Shown: positions 1-7,860 of the stretch, piece by piece
How the letters are laid out: the number at the start of each line of letters is the position of its first letter
How positions within the stretch are numbered: the first letter of the stretch is position 1
DNA from: JAJFUI01 sp963754135
GTDB lineage: Bacteria; Planctomycetota; Planctomycetia; Pirellulales; Thermoguttaceae
Direction of reading: 5' to 3'
Length of the DNA: 64,000 bases
Assembly (NCBI GenBank): GCA_963754135.1
Contig: CAVWEY010000004.1
Span: 248,001 to 312,000, forward strand
Notes under the pieces: model-generated
Told to the model about the DNA's origin: nothing
The model's input: only the letters and a program-made list of their open reading frames with translations
Databases searched by the model: none
Program-made: the position numbers and the translations under genes

Positions 1-1152
1 CCAGCACGTTCAGGTACAACTGCCTCAACTGGGCCGTCATCCGCTCGTGGCGGAAAACGTCGGTAAAGCGCCGGCGGCCTTCCTGACCCATCCGCTCGCG
101 CAACGCCGGATCGGCGACCAACGTTCTGCAGCGCCGCCGCCAGCCCGGCAACGTCGCACGGCGGAACCAGCACGCCCGTCTCGCCGGTAATCACCACTTC
201 CCGCGCCCCGTCCACGTCGTAGCTGACCACCGGCTTGCCGGCAATCAACGCCTGGGGCAGGACCCGGGCCAGGCCCTCGCGGAGGCTGGCATGGACCACG
301 ATGTCCATCGCGGCGATAAGTTCCGGAATCCGCTCCGGCGGCACCAGACCGGTGAACTGAAAATGACCGGTCAGCCCGGCTGCGGCAATCTGCCGCTCGA
401 GCCGCTCCCGGAAAATGCCGTCGCCCACAAACAAGAACCGGGCATTGGGCGCCGCGTCGACCACGCTGCGGGCCGCCTCGATCACGTCCGCGTGACCCTT
501 GAGCTTGAACAGGCGGGCGATCTTACCGATCACCACGTCCTCCGGCCGGTAGCCCAACTCCCGGCGGACCCGCTCGCGGTGCTCGCTCGAACGGAGAAAC
601 GGCTCGACCTCCATGCCGCTATAGATCGTGGTGAACTTTTCCCGCGGGGCCACGTTGGCCGCAACCATCAAGTCGGTCATCGCGTCGGCCACGCTCACCA
701 GGGCGTGGCAGCGCCGGCCGGCCCAGCGCTCGCAGACCTGAAAGAACCATCGCGCCCCCCTGCCCTGCCAGGGATGGAACGGGGCGCCGTGAACCGTGTG
801 GATCACGGCCGGCACGCCCAAGGACCAAGCGGCGGCCCGGCCCAGCATCCCGCCCTTGGCGCTGTGCGTATGGACCACGTTCCGGCCGAAATCGCTTGAT
901 CGCCTCCTTGATCCGCAAGTAGCTCAAAAAATCCCGCCAAGGATGGATCGGCCGCCGCAACGGGCCGATGATTTCCAGGGGCACCCCCCCTGCCCTTGCC
1001 CGCATGAGCAGGCTCCCTTCCGGCCCCAGCGGCGGCCCGGTCAGGAGCAGCACCTCGTCGCCGTACTGGCGCAGCAGGTCTTCGCAGCAGAGCACGGTGT
1101 TTTCCTGTGCCCCGCCGAGGATCAACCGCGTGATGACGTGGGCGATTCGCAT
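1..1152 (-). CDS. Glycosyltransferase family 4 (GT-B), partial, two frameshifts
   Basis: Transfers a sugar from a nucleotide-sugar donor, probably in polysaccharide or glycolipid synthesis at the cytoplasmic face. The N-terminus reads MRIAHVITRLILGGAQENTV, the usual GT4 opening with its glycine-rich loop. Past a break near 883 (one extra base in a CCGG context) the conserved parts continue in another frame: VHTHSAKGGMLGR, then IGKIARLFKLKGH, FVGDG and the C-terminal donor-site segment ASLREGLARVLPQALIAGKP with VSYDVDGAREVV. A second break near 120-125 precedes the last helix (RRRFTDVFRHERMT). The gene runs off the left edge by at most a few residues. The start at 1152 is chosen because it begins the domain. 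The longer upstream frame (to 1266) has no homology-like sequence. Family confident, substrate unknown. Confidence 0.85.
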
Positions 1153-1192
1153 GGGAAGGATGAGAGATATGCTAAAGCATAACCAACGGTAA

Positions 1193-1423
1193 TCAGATTT
1201 CCCCCGTTGACTCGGACGACAGCGGGCGGAGCCAGCCTCTCTCCGGACAGGCCAACAGCCAATCAACTACGCCGGCCCGAACCGGCGGCGATGACCGCGT
1301 GACCAAATACCGCCCGCGTCCCAACCGCTTGACGTCGAACTGCTGACCGGGCCGGATGCAATCCTGCCGCCGCAACTCGACTGGCAAGACGATCCGGCCG
1401 TTGGAGGACATTCTTGTTCTCAT
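1193..1423 (-). CDS. AbrB/SpoVT-type (MazE-like) DNA-binding protein
   Basis: Small 76-residue protein whose first 45 residues fit the swapped-hairpin AbrB fold: SSNGRIVLPVELRR followed by LRPGQ-type spacing (IRPGQQFDVKRLGRGRYLVT). Such proteins are usually antitoxins or autoregulators. It starts 7 bases after the brnA stop, in the same direction, so the three genes look like one transcript. No PIN or MazF toxin follows it; the glycosyltransferase starts about 40 bases downstream. It may be a second regulator of the brnTA unit or an orphan antitoxin. Family fairly sure, role inferred. Confidence 0.75.
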   Translation of the reverse strand: MRTRMSSNGRIVLPVELRRQDCIRPGQQFDVKRLGRGRYLVTRSSPPVRAGVVDWLLACPERGWLRPLSSESTGEI

Positions 1424-1430
1424 AGCCCCG

Positions 1431-1679
1431 TCACGGTGCCGATTGCATGGCCAATTTCCGCTGACTGACGGCGCAGTCCCGGAGATACAGGTTGATGAGT
1501 TGCTGGTACGGCAGGCCGCTCTTTGCCGCCAGGCCCTTGAAGTAGGCTACGGTATCCCGGTCGAGCCGGAGTGTGACCGGCTGCTTGAGCAGTTTCACGT
1601 AGGGGTTCCGTCGGGCCTTCATCGTGGAAAAATCGTAGTGCGCTCTCATGTCTCTAGCTCCAGTAATCGTCTTGCTCAT
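1431..1679 (-). CDS. brnA: BrnA-family antitoxin (ribbon-helix-helix)
   Basis: 82 residues. The C-terminal half carries the BrnA pattern: PVTLRLDRDTVAYFKGLAAK, then SGLPYQQLINLYLRDCA. This is a ribbon-helix-helix DNA-binding antitoxin that neutralises BrnT and represses its own operon. It overlaps the 3' end of brnT by 26 bases, normal for this module (toxin first). Translation could also begin at the internal Met at 1649 (MRAHYDFSTMKARRNPY), which fits the usual BrnA length better. Confidence 0.85.
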   Translation of the reverse strand: MSKTITGARDMRAHYDFSTMKARRNPYVKLLKQPVTLRLDRDTVAYFKGLAAKSGLPYQQLINLYLRDCAVSQRKLAMQSAP

Positions 1680-1938
1680 CCTTGTCCGCTCTTCTAGCGG
1701 AGATAATCCGGATCAACGTCTCCTTCTCCCGATAACAGTGGCAAACGACCAGCACACGGAGGCGGCAACTGACGCCGAGAATAATGAACCGATCCTCGTC
1801 CTCGGAATGATCGGGGTCGAAATAGAGCTTGGCCCGCGGATCGAGAAAGACGGTTTGGGCCTCCTCGAAGGATACGCGGTGTTTCCGACGGTTGCTGCGG
1901 TTCTTGTCCTCATCCCAGGTGAATTGTACGCCTTCCAT
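1654..1938 (-). CDS. brnT: BrnT-family ribonuclease toxin
   Basis: 94-residue RelE-fold RNase of the BrnT family. Diagnostic sequence is present: FTWDEDKNRSNRRKHRVSFE at the N-terminus, then FLDPRAKLYFDPDHSEDEDR, and the C-terminal IISARRA catalytic/RNA-binding segment. The Met at 1938 is chosen because it starts the domain and gives the family length. A longer frame reaches 2127 through non-conserved sequence. No strong ribosome-binding site precedes it. The partner antitoxin overlaps its end. The whole unit sits just left of the insertion sequence at 2145. Confidence 0.88.
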   Translation of the reverse strand: MEGVQFTWDEDKNRSNRRKHRVSFEEAQTVFLDPRAKLYFDPDHSEDEDRFIILGVSCRLRVLVVCHCYREKETLIRIISARRADKDEQDDYWS

Positions 1939-2144
1939 ACATACAATGTACATCATGGGCGGCCGGCCGGCAACGCGTCTCCCTCTGCCGTTTTCGGGAA
2001 AGGGACCGGGGACGAGGACATTTCGCATCGCAACCCGCTTGTGGCCCCCCCGAATATCGCCGAAAAGCCCGCGTTTTCCCCCACCGCGGTACGGATTTTC
2101 GCAAATCCCAGGTGAAAAGTATTGCAATTTGCGGGGGGGGTAAA

Positions 2145-2164
2145 CTAGGCCTTAAGCAAGCGAA
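2145..2164 (+). repeat. IS left terminal inverted repeat
   Basis: 20 bases that pair with 3975-3994 with two mismatches. Lies 100 bases upstream of the transposase ribosome-binding site. Confidence 0.8.
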
Positions 2165-2266
2165 CCTTCAAGCGGAGTGCATATAAGAACTCGAAACCAT
2201 CCCTGTTTTCGCGGGTATAATGGGCATACAACACAAACCCACTCCACGATGCAAGGAGGATTTCGA

Positions 2267-3786
2267 GTGAAACGCAGTATATCGAAACGACTGTGGCAAG
2301 CCAAGCGGGGCGTCCAGCGACGACTGGACGGGCCGCGATTTGACCGGGGAGCGCCAGTGTTTGGAGCGGCGAACATTCGCATGGAACTGGCCGATAAAGT
2401 CCGCGGCATTGGCACGGGCGGCATCGGATTGGTGCATCGCCTGGCGAGGGAAATCGGACTGATCGAGGCCATTGACCGCCGTTTGCACTTGCTGAAAGTC
2501 CACATGCCCTATCACGAGTCGGACCACGTGTTGAACCTGGCCTACAACGCCCTGTGCGACGGCACGCGGTTGGAAGACATCGAGTTGCGGCGCAACGACG
2601 AGGTGTTCCTCGACGCCTTGGGCGCGGAGCGGATCCCCGATCCCACCACCGCCGGCGATTTCTGCCGCCGCTTCGGCGAGGCAGACATCCGCTCCTTGAT
2701 GCGGGCAGCCGACGACGCCCGCTCGAAGGTCTGGGCCAGACAGCCAAAGAAGTTCTTCCGTCGCGCCACGATCGACCTGGACGGCACGCTGGTAGTGACC
2801 ACCGGCGAGTGCAAGGCCGGGATGGACATCTCCTACAAAGGCACCTGGGGCTATCATCCGCTGCTGGCCACGCTGGCGGAAACCGGCGAAGTCCTTCGCT
2901 TGGTCAATCGCTCCGGGAACCGTCCCAGCCACGAAGGGGCCGCCGAGGAAGCGGACCAGGCCATCGCTCTGTGCCGCCGTGCGGGCTTCCGCCAGATCGT
3001 GCTTCGCGGCGACACGGCCTTCAGCCAGTCGGAGAAACTTGATGCCTGGGACGCCAGCGGCGTGACCTTCTACTTCGGCTTCAAGGCCATGCCCAACCTG
3101 GGGGAAATCGCGGAAAACCTGCCGAAAACGGCCTGGCAAAAGCTCCTCCGCGATCCGCCTTACGAAGCGCAGACCGAACCGCGGCAGAGACCTCCGAACG
3201 TGAAGCAGCGGATCGTCCGCCGCCGCGAGTTCGAGGTGCTGCGGCTGCGCGGCGAAGACTACGCGGAATTCGAGTATACGCCGACGGAGTGCCAGCAGCC
3301 GTACCGCATGATCGTTCTCCGCAAGATCATCGCACACGAGAAGGGCCAGACGCGCTGTTCGACGAGGTCCGCTACTTCTTCTACATCACCAACGACTGGG
3401 CGATTGACGCGGAAGAGGTGGTGTTCGAGGCCAACGACCGTTGCAATCAAGAGAACTTGATCGCCCAGTTGGCCGGCGGGGTGCGGGCCTTGTCGGCGCC
3501 GGTGGACAACCTGTTGAGCAATTGGGCCTACATGGTGATGACCGTCCTGGCGTGGAACCTGAAAGCATGGTGGGCGTTGTGGCTGCCCGAGGACGGCTGC
3601 TGGCGAGAAGAGCACCGGGCACAGAAACAGGAAATACTGCGGATGGAGTTCAAAACGTTCTTGAATGCCTTCATCAAGATTCCCTGCCAGATCGTCCGGG
3701 CGGGCCGGCGGTTGATCTATCGCGTACTGAACTACAACCCGCGGTTGCCGGTGTTCTTCCGGCTGTGCCGGGCGCTGCGTTGTTGA
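2267..3786 (+). CDS. IS1380-family transposase (DDE), frameshifted
   Basis: DDE transposase. A GTG start at 2267 is chosen because a strong AAGGAGG sits at 2253-2259, giving VKRSISKRLWQAK; an in-frame ATG at 2177 lacks this support. Family landmarks: VLNLAYNALCDGTRLEDIEL, PDPTTAGDFCRRF, first catalytic Asp in ATIDLDGTLV (about residue 170), second in VLRGDTAFS (about residue 249), and the C-terminal block with NDRCNQENLIAQL and LLSNWAYMVMTVLAWNLKAW. Near 3349 the frame slips by one base (HEKGQ continues as DALFDEVRYFFYITND). No slippery heptamer or stimulatory structure is evident at the slip, so decay or assembly error is more likely than programmed frameshifting. Total about 505 residues, normal for the family. 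Confidence 0.88.
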
Positions 3787-4087
3787 CGGAGCCGACCTTG
3801 AAGCCGGAGTCTGGACGCTCCGGTCCGCCGCAACCCTTGACCGCACAACGGTGCAACCGAGTCCCAACATGAAGCAATCCACAACCCGTCAACTCCTCCC
3901 GACGCCAGCCACGCCGGGCCGCTCTCACTTACCCCTGCAAATCACAACACAACAACGGACACAGACCATCAGCATTCGCTTGTTTAAGGACTAGGCAAAT
4001 CTTGGAATCGCTCTGTCGGGCGGTCCCAGGGTGGCACCGTCCTGGTGGACAACGCACTCGTGTTATCGTTTTTGACTGGAGGCAACG
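3787..4087. other. IS right end and short intergenic region
   Basis: About 300 bases after the transposase stop. It holds the IS right inverted repeat (3975-3994) and a short hairpin near 3805-3825 (GGAGTCTGGACGCTCC). No gene was seen. The ribosome-binding site GGAGG for the next gene is at 4078-4082. Confidence 0.7.
3975..3994 (-). repeat. IS right terminal inverted repeat
   Basis: Complement pairs with 2145-2164 with two mismatches. Defines the right boundary of the IS1380-type element. Confidence 0.8.
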
Positions 4088-5548
4088 ATGAGACATCTCC
4101 CTTTGACCCGGTTCCAACGCGGCATTATGCAACGGTTCATTCTGCCCCTGCTGTTTTCAATCGTTTGTCTCTTTGGCGCATCAATTGCCCGCGCTGCAAT
4201 CACCACGAGCGGCGATGTCGAGCCCGCGAACCCGGCCGGCTGGGACGATTCCACGGCCCCGGTAATCGGTAACACAAAGGATGGTTCGTTACGTGTCGAC
4301 TCCGGCGACACCATCCGCTCACGTTGTCCCGTTATTGGGTTCAATTACCACGTTGCGGGTGTGGCCACGGTTGACGGCGCGGGGTCCGCGTGGACCAATA
4401 CCCAGGGACTCGTCATCGGCGCGAGCGGCCAAGGAACACTGAATATTACCAACGGCGGGACCGTGGTCGCCAACGGGGCATGGCTGGGACAGCCGGATGG
4501 CGTGGGTGTGGTCGTGGTAGACGGAAAGAACTCCACCTGGAGCAACGGCAGCCAGCTTTATGTGGGTGTGGGCGGCGAGGGTTCGTTGACGATTACAAAC
4601 GGTGGTGCCGTGAGCGATACTGACGGTGAAATCGCCTACGGCGCTGGGAAAGGCGTTGTTGCGGTGGACGGCACCGGCTCAAACTGGACGAACACGTACA
4701 GCCTCGTTATTGGGTACGGCTACCTCAGCGGCGGAACCGGGACGCTCAGCATTACCGGAGGCGGCACCGTCAGCGCGCCGATCGCAACCGTCTACGCCGG
4801 CTCGCTTCTAGCAATTGATGTCGGGCACGGCAGTTCGCTGACCGTCGCCAACGGCAATGGCACAATCAGCAACTACGGACCCATCCGACTGCTCGCCGGT
4901 GCCTCGGCCACGGGCGGCGGGATATTCTCGCCGATCAACGCCGCATATCTGCTCAATGGCTGCCAGGCAGTCGGCGGAAAATGGAATGCTGCCGCCCACA
5001 CTTTCACCGCTTCCAACGTCCAGGCGGGTCCAGGGAACTCGCAGATTTCGATTGATCCGTCAACCATCCAGCGGATGCTCATCACCGACAGCACGACGCA
5101 ACAGTCGGTTGGGGCGAGCTTCCTGGCGGCAGCCACCACTGGCAAGCAGATCAACCTCCTGGCCACGACCATGAGCGGCACCCCGCTCAGCACGCTGCAA
5201 GGCTTGCTGGCACCCGGCCAATCGGTCCTGAGCGCGTGGAACTTCTCCGTCACCGGCACCGGCTACAACACGAACGATCCAGCCTATCTCTCATTCGGCG
5301 TCGGCGCAGGCTACAACCGCAACAACCTGGAAGTTTGGCACTACGACGGAACGTCGTGGACACCGTATGCCGCTTCGGACCTGACCTACGACGGCACCTA
5401 CGCCAGTTTCACGGTGACCGGCTTCAGCGGCTACGCCGTGACGACCGTGCCCGAGCCGGGCACGCTGGCCCTCTTGCTGGCGGCCGGCCTGGGGCTGCTC
5501 GCGTACGTGCGGCGGAGGCGGTCACAGGGGAACGCTGATTTCCGCTAA
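4088..5548 (+). CDS. PEP-CTERM exported protein with T5SS/PEPC-type beta repeats
   Basis: 486 residues. The N-terminal signal peptide has its core around residues 16-36 (FILPLLFSIVCLFGASIARA). The middle holds three to four repeats of the pattern VVDGxGSxWTN...LxVGxxGxGTLxITNGGxV (rpt_T5SS_PEPC type), predicted to form a beta-solenoid. The C-terminus carries the PEP-CTERM signal: VPEPGTLALLLAAGLGLLAY followed by an Arg-rich tail VRRRR. Such proteins are thought to be processed by an exosortase and attached or released at the surface. The start at 4088 has GGAGG five bases upstream. The last residues (GNADFR) and the stop codon lie inside the palindrome at 5531-5595. No neighbouring exosortase is in the window. 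Confidence 0.9.
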   Translation: MRHLPLTRFQRGIMQRFILPLLFSIVCLFGASIARAAITTSGDVEPANPAGWDDSTAPVIGNTKDGSLRVDSGDTIRSRCPVIGFNYHVAGVATVDGAGSAWTNTQGLVIGASGQGTLNITNGGTVVANGAWLGQPDGVGVVVVDGKNSTWSNGSQLYVGVGGEGSLTITNGGAVSDTDGEIAYGAGKGVVAVDGTGSNWTNTYSLVIGYGYLSGGTGTLSITGGGTVSAPIATVYAGSLLAIDVGHGSSLTVANGNGTISNYGPIRLLAGASATGGGIFSPINAAYLLNGCQAVGGKWNAAAHTFTASNVQAGPGNSQISIDPSTIQRMLITDSTTQQSVGASFLAAATTGKQINLLATTMSGTPLSTLQGLLAPGQSVLSAWNFSVTGTGYNTNDPAYLSFGVGAGYNRNNLEVWHYDGTSWTPYAASDLTYDGTYASFTVTGFSGYAVTTVPEPGTLALLLAAGLGLLAYVRRRRSQGNADFR

Positions 5549-5595
5549 TCGCCACTAATGTCTTTCATTAGCGCCGATCAGCGAAGATTAGTGTT
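5531..5595. repeat. Imperfect 65-bp palindrome supplying the stop of the PEP-CTERM gene
   Basis: Two 30-base arms (roughly 7 mismatches) around a TCTTT loop, built from the motif CACTAATCTTCGCTGATCGG and relatives. The TAA stop of the upstream gene at 5546-5548 falls in the left arm. It could also act as a transcription terminator-like hairpin, although no U-tract follows. Confidence 0.8.
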
Positions 5596-5652
5596 CCCTG
5601 AAAAGCGGCCGGCGGCACGGCGCCTTGCCCTCCAATAACTCGTAGAACACAC

Positions 5653-5681
5653 TTGACCGGATCGTATAATCTGGCTATAAT
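5653..5681 (+). promoter_or_regulatory. Sigma-70-type promoter with direct-repeat operator candidate
   Basis: TTGACC at 5653-5658 and TATAAT at 5676-5681 are separated by exactly 17 bases. The expected transcription start (about 5688) is only 2-3 bases before the ATG at 5691, so the transcript would be essentially leaderless. An 8-base direct repeat TATAATCT (5665-5672 and 5676-5683) overlaps the -10 and could bind the downstream antitoxin. Confidence 0.7.
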
Positions 5682-5690
5682 CTTCCTAGA

Positions 5691-5990
5691 ATGCGGTACG
5701 TGGTCGTCATTGCTCAAAACGCTCGGGAGGAGTACCAACGGCTGGATGCCCGTTGGCGGTCTGCCTTGAGGGAAGCCCTGCGGGAGCACTTGGAGACGGC
5801 GCCCAGGCACGAGAGCAAGAGCCGGATCAAGCGGCTTAGGGGGCTGCGGAAGCCGCAGTATCGGCTGCGGGTCGGCGAGATGCGGGTGTTCTACGACGTC
5901 AATGAGGCGGAGAAACGGGTCGAAGTCCTCGGCTTCGTCAAGAAGCCGGAGGCTGCCCGGTGGTTGCAGGAGTACGGGGTGCCGGAATGA
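5691..5990 (+). CDS. RelE/ParE-superfamily toxin
   Basis: 99 residues, first gene of a toxin-antitoxin pair. It has the RelE/ParE pattern: an N-terminal strand YVVVIAQNAREEYQRL, a helical region with Arg/Lys clusters (SRIKRLRGLRKPQYRLRVG) and the C-terminal strand MRVFYDVNEAEKRVEVLGFV. It presumably acts as an mRNA interferase or a gyrase poison; the sequence does not say which. It overlaps the antitoxin by four bases (ATGA). A consensus promoter lies immediately upstream. Confidence 0.85.
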   Translation: MRYVVVIAQNAREEYQRLDARWRSALREALREHLETAPRHESKSRIKRLRGLRKPQYRLRVGEMRVFYDVNEAEKRVEVLGFVKKPEAARWLQEYGVPE

Positions 5991-6232
5991 AGACGCATAC
6001 GATGACCGAAGCCAAGAATGACATTTGCGGCATCATCCGCGAGGCGGAGAAGGGCGAAGTATTGATTACCCGGCACGGTAAGCCCGCCGCGGTGGTGATC
6101 GGCTTCCGCGACGAGGACGAATGGTTCGACTACAAGCTGGAACACGACGAGAAGTTCCTTCGCAAGATCGCGGCGGCAAGGGAGCAGATCCGCCGGGGGC
6201 GGTTCGTCACGCTGGACGAGTTGCCCGATTGA
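5987..6232 (+). CDS. Phd/YefM-type antitoxin
   Basis: 81 residues from the ATG at 5987, which overlaps the toxin stop as ATGA; a longer frame upstream is an overlap artefact. The Phd/YefM core is clear: TEAKNDICGIIREAEKGEVL followed by ITRHGKPAAVVIGFRDEDEW. The C-terminal helix (EQIRRGRFVTLDELPD) would wrap the toxin. The toxin-first order is the reverse of the classic phd-doc arrangement but common for RelE/Phd pairs. Confidence 0.87.
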   Translation: MKTHTMTEAKNDICGIIREAEKGEVLITRHGKPAAVVIGFRDEDEWFDYKLEHDEKFLRKIAAAREQIRRGRFVTLDELPD

Positions 6233-6320
6233 GTGCGGGCTGAGGCGCAGACGTCCGCACCCCCCTGCCCTGCCCTCGCTGGCGCTTCGGGCTGGTGTAT
6301 AACGAATTGACCCGGTGCCG

Positions 6321-7196
6321 TCAGTATTCCACCCCCACCAAGAACAATCCTTGCGGCGGGGCGGTCGGGCCGGCGGCGCGGCGGTTGGCGGCCGCCAACA
6401 CTTCGCCGGGCCAGGATTCCGGCCGGGCGCCGCGGCCCACCTCGACCAGCGTGCCCACCATCGCCCGGACCATGTTGTAGAGGAACCCGTCGGCCTCGAC
6501 CTCGATGATAATGTACTCCTCACGCTCCGCGTGAGGGAAACTGCACTCTCCCCGCGACCGCAGTCGCGGGGCGTTCGGCAAATCTCCAAATCTCCAAATC
6601 TGCAAATCCCAAATTCCGCCCCCCTGCCCTCCCCTGCCCCGCTCGACGCGGAGGTCGAAGACGGTCCGCACGCTGGTGGCCCGTTCGGCGCCGGCGGTCT
6701 CGAAGCTGCGAAAATCGTGCGTGCCCAAGAGCGCGGCGGCGGCGCGGTGCATCGCCGCGGCGTCAAGCCGGCCGTGGATGTAGTGCCAGACGTACCGCCG
6801 CTGGAAAACGTCCCGGACCGGCCCGTCGTGGATCACGTAACGGTAGCGCTTGCGGCGGACACTGCCGGTGGGATGAAAACCCGCGGGCGCTTCGGCCACT
6901 TCCAGCACGGCGACGTCCTCGGGCAAGTTGGCGTTCAAGGCCCGGCGGAGCACGTCCGGCGGCAGCGTCGAGCCGGTCTGAAATCCGACCACCTGCCCCA
7001 GGGCGTGGACCCCGGCGTCGGTCCGTCCGCTGGCCAGCACGCGGATTTGCTCGCCCGTGACCTTTTTCAGGGCCGTTTCGAGCGTCTGCTGCACGGTGGG
7101 CTGGTCCGGCTGGAACTGCCAGCCGGCGTAGGCCGTGCCGTCGTAGGCGAGGGTGAGTTTGAGGGTCCGCACGATCCGCTGATCGACAATGGGCAA
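6321..7196 (-). CDS. truA: tRNA pseudouridine synthase A with a repeat-derived insertion
   Basis: Converts U38-40 of the tRNA anticodon arm to pseudouridine in the cytoplasm. All TruA blocks are present: LTLAYDGTAYAGWQFQP, the catalytic Asp in SGRTDAGVHA (Asp60), GFHPTGSVRRKRYRYVI, the FQRRYVWH segment, GTHDFRSFETAG, and VEADGFLYNMVRAMVGTLVE near the C-terminus. At 291 residues it is about 40 longer than usual. The excess is one block of about 43 residues (186-228, positions 6513-6641) between the strand FDLRVER and the strand IIIEVEADG. That block is entirely dispersed-repeat DNA read in frame. The catalytic core is otherwise intact, so the insertion probably forms a surface loop. Confidence 0.93.
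   Translation of the reverse strand: MPIVDQRIVRTLKLTLAYDGTAYAGWQFQPDQPTVQQTLETALKKVTGEQIRVLASGRTDAGVHALGQVVGFQTGSTLPPDVLRRALNANLPEDVAVLEVAEAPAGFHPTGSVRRKRYRYVIHDGPVRDVFQRRYVWHYIHGRLDAAAMHRAAAALLGTHDFRSFETAGAERATSVRTVFDLRVERGRGGQGGGIWDLQIWRFGDLPNAPRLRSRGECSFPHAEREEYIIIEVEADGFLYNMVRAMVGTLVEVGRGARPESWPGEVLAAANRRAAGPTAPPQGLFLVGVEY
6513..6641 (-). repeat. Composite in-frame repeat insertion inside truA
   Basis: Four different repeat types abut, in plus-strand order: the GTACTCCTCACGCTCCGCGT palindrome (6513-6536), a CGCGACCGCAGTCGCGGGGC palindrome (6552-6572), a run of AAATCTCC/AAATCTGC units (6580-6610) and a CCCCCCTGCCCTCCCC tract (6619-6640). The block is 129 bases, a multiple of three. Confidence 0.88.
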
Positions 7197-7208
7197 GTGG
7201 GCAGCTCG

Positions 7209-7421
7209 CTATCGGCCGACGCTCGAACTCACGCCCGCATGGCACTCGAACCGAATGATTTCCTCTTTCATCTGGTTGATCATGCGTTTGAGCGAGTGCA
7301 GGGTAAGTTCCCGGACGTGCTCGTTCTCGCAGGGTCGTCTGAGAGCTTCCTGGTAGTGCTCTTCGAGCAATCGCAGCTTTTGCCGAGTATTGTCCACCTC
7401 GCGTTGACTGCGAAGGATCAT
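7209..7421 (-). CDS. Small helical protein paired with DUF6932 gene
   Basis: 70 residues, predicted almost entirely alpha-helical or coiled-coil (QREVDNTRQKLRLLEEHYQE, then LKRMINQMKEEIIRFE). The start at 7421 overlaps the stop of the upstream DUF6932 gene as ATGA, implying translational coupling. The N-terminal pattern resembles the leading helix of HigA-like antitoxins, but there is no helix-turn-helix domain. No family can be assigned. Together with its partner it may form a toxin-antitoxin-like unit; this rests on gene arrangement only. Confidence 0.65.
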   Translation of the reverse strand: MILRSQREVDNTRQKLRLLEEHYQEALRRPCENEHVRELTLHSLKRMINQMKEEIIRFECHAGVSSSVGR

Positions 7422-7825
7422 AGAATCACCTCCACCATGCCTTTGGCAACTTGATGTTGATCGGTAGCGAACACGACGTCGACCAAGCGGTCGAAGTCCT
7501 CCTGCTCCAACAAGTCCGTTCCCAGGAAAGGCAGTCCGCGGCGGATCTCGTCTTCGGCCGCCCGGTCGCGCGGAAAGTCCGCTCCAGCCAACAGGGCGCA
7601 ATCCACGTCATTCGGCTCGGCGACATTCGTGACAAAGCTCCCGTTGATGACCAATCGCCGCACGCCAGCCGTCCGCGCCGACTCGACGAGCCATCGTAGC
7701 GACTGCATCTCGGCGCGACGGACCTCGGAACCCCGCCCGAACCGGGTATCAATCTCGTCAATCGACGCCACGTAAATGCCCGGCGGCAAGTAACCGTGGT
7801 CGTCGAATTCGGGAATCATACGCAC
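7418..7825 (-). CDS. DUF6932 family protein (nucleotidyltransferase-like)
   Basis: 135 residues. The opening IPEFDDHGYLPPGIYVASID and the following RFGRGSEVRR are typical of DUF6932. The central part, RRLVINGSFVTNVAEPNDVD followed by CALLAGADFP, matches the G-S-x(n)-DxD geometry of minimal nucleotidyltransferases (here GSF ... NDVD). A role in nucleotide transfer, possibly as part of a defence or toxin-antitoxin pair, is inferred from the fold only. It is first gene of a two-gene unit and lies next to asd, which is read in the same direction. Confidence 0.75.
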   Translation of the reverse strand: MRMIPEFDDHGYLPPGIYVASIDEIDTRFGRGSEVRRAEMQSLRWLVESARTAGVRRLVINGSFVTNVAEPNDVDCALLAGADFPRDRAAEDEIRRGLPFLGTDLLEQEDFDRLVDVVFATDQHQVAKGMVEVIL

Positions 7826-7860
7826 CCCTCCGTGTGATTATATCGCCGCCGACGAGATCG

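Larger units (their letters stand above)
2145..3994 (+). mobile_element. IS1380-family insertion sequence
   Basis: About 1.85 kb element. Its single transposase gene is bracketed by imperfect 20-bp inverted repeats: CTAGGCCTTAAGCAAGCGAA at the left, and at the right a sequence whose complement reads CTAGTCCTTAAACAAGCGAA (two differences). Length and gene content match IS1380. The flanking four bases (TAAA left, GCAA right) are not an obvious target duplication, so the copy is old, recombined, or the ends are off by a base or two. The transposase is frameshifted, so the copy may be inactive unless the break is a sequencing error. Confidence 0.85.

Noticed and set aside
291..899. Plus-strand 202-residue frame in the glycosyltransferase
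   Set aside because: Antisense shadow; the minus strand reads conserved GT4 motifs throughout.
3330..3360. Programmed frameshift in the IS1380 transposase
   Set aside because: No slippery heptamer or stimulatory hairpin is visible at the slip; many unrelated genes here have similar breaks.
5531..5595. Standard Rho-independent terminator after the PEP-CTERM gene
   Set aside because: The hairpin is long and imperfect, has no following T-run, and begins inside the coding sequence.
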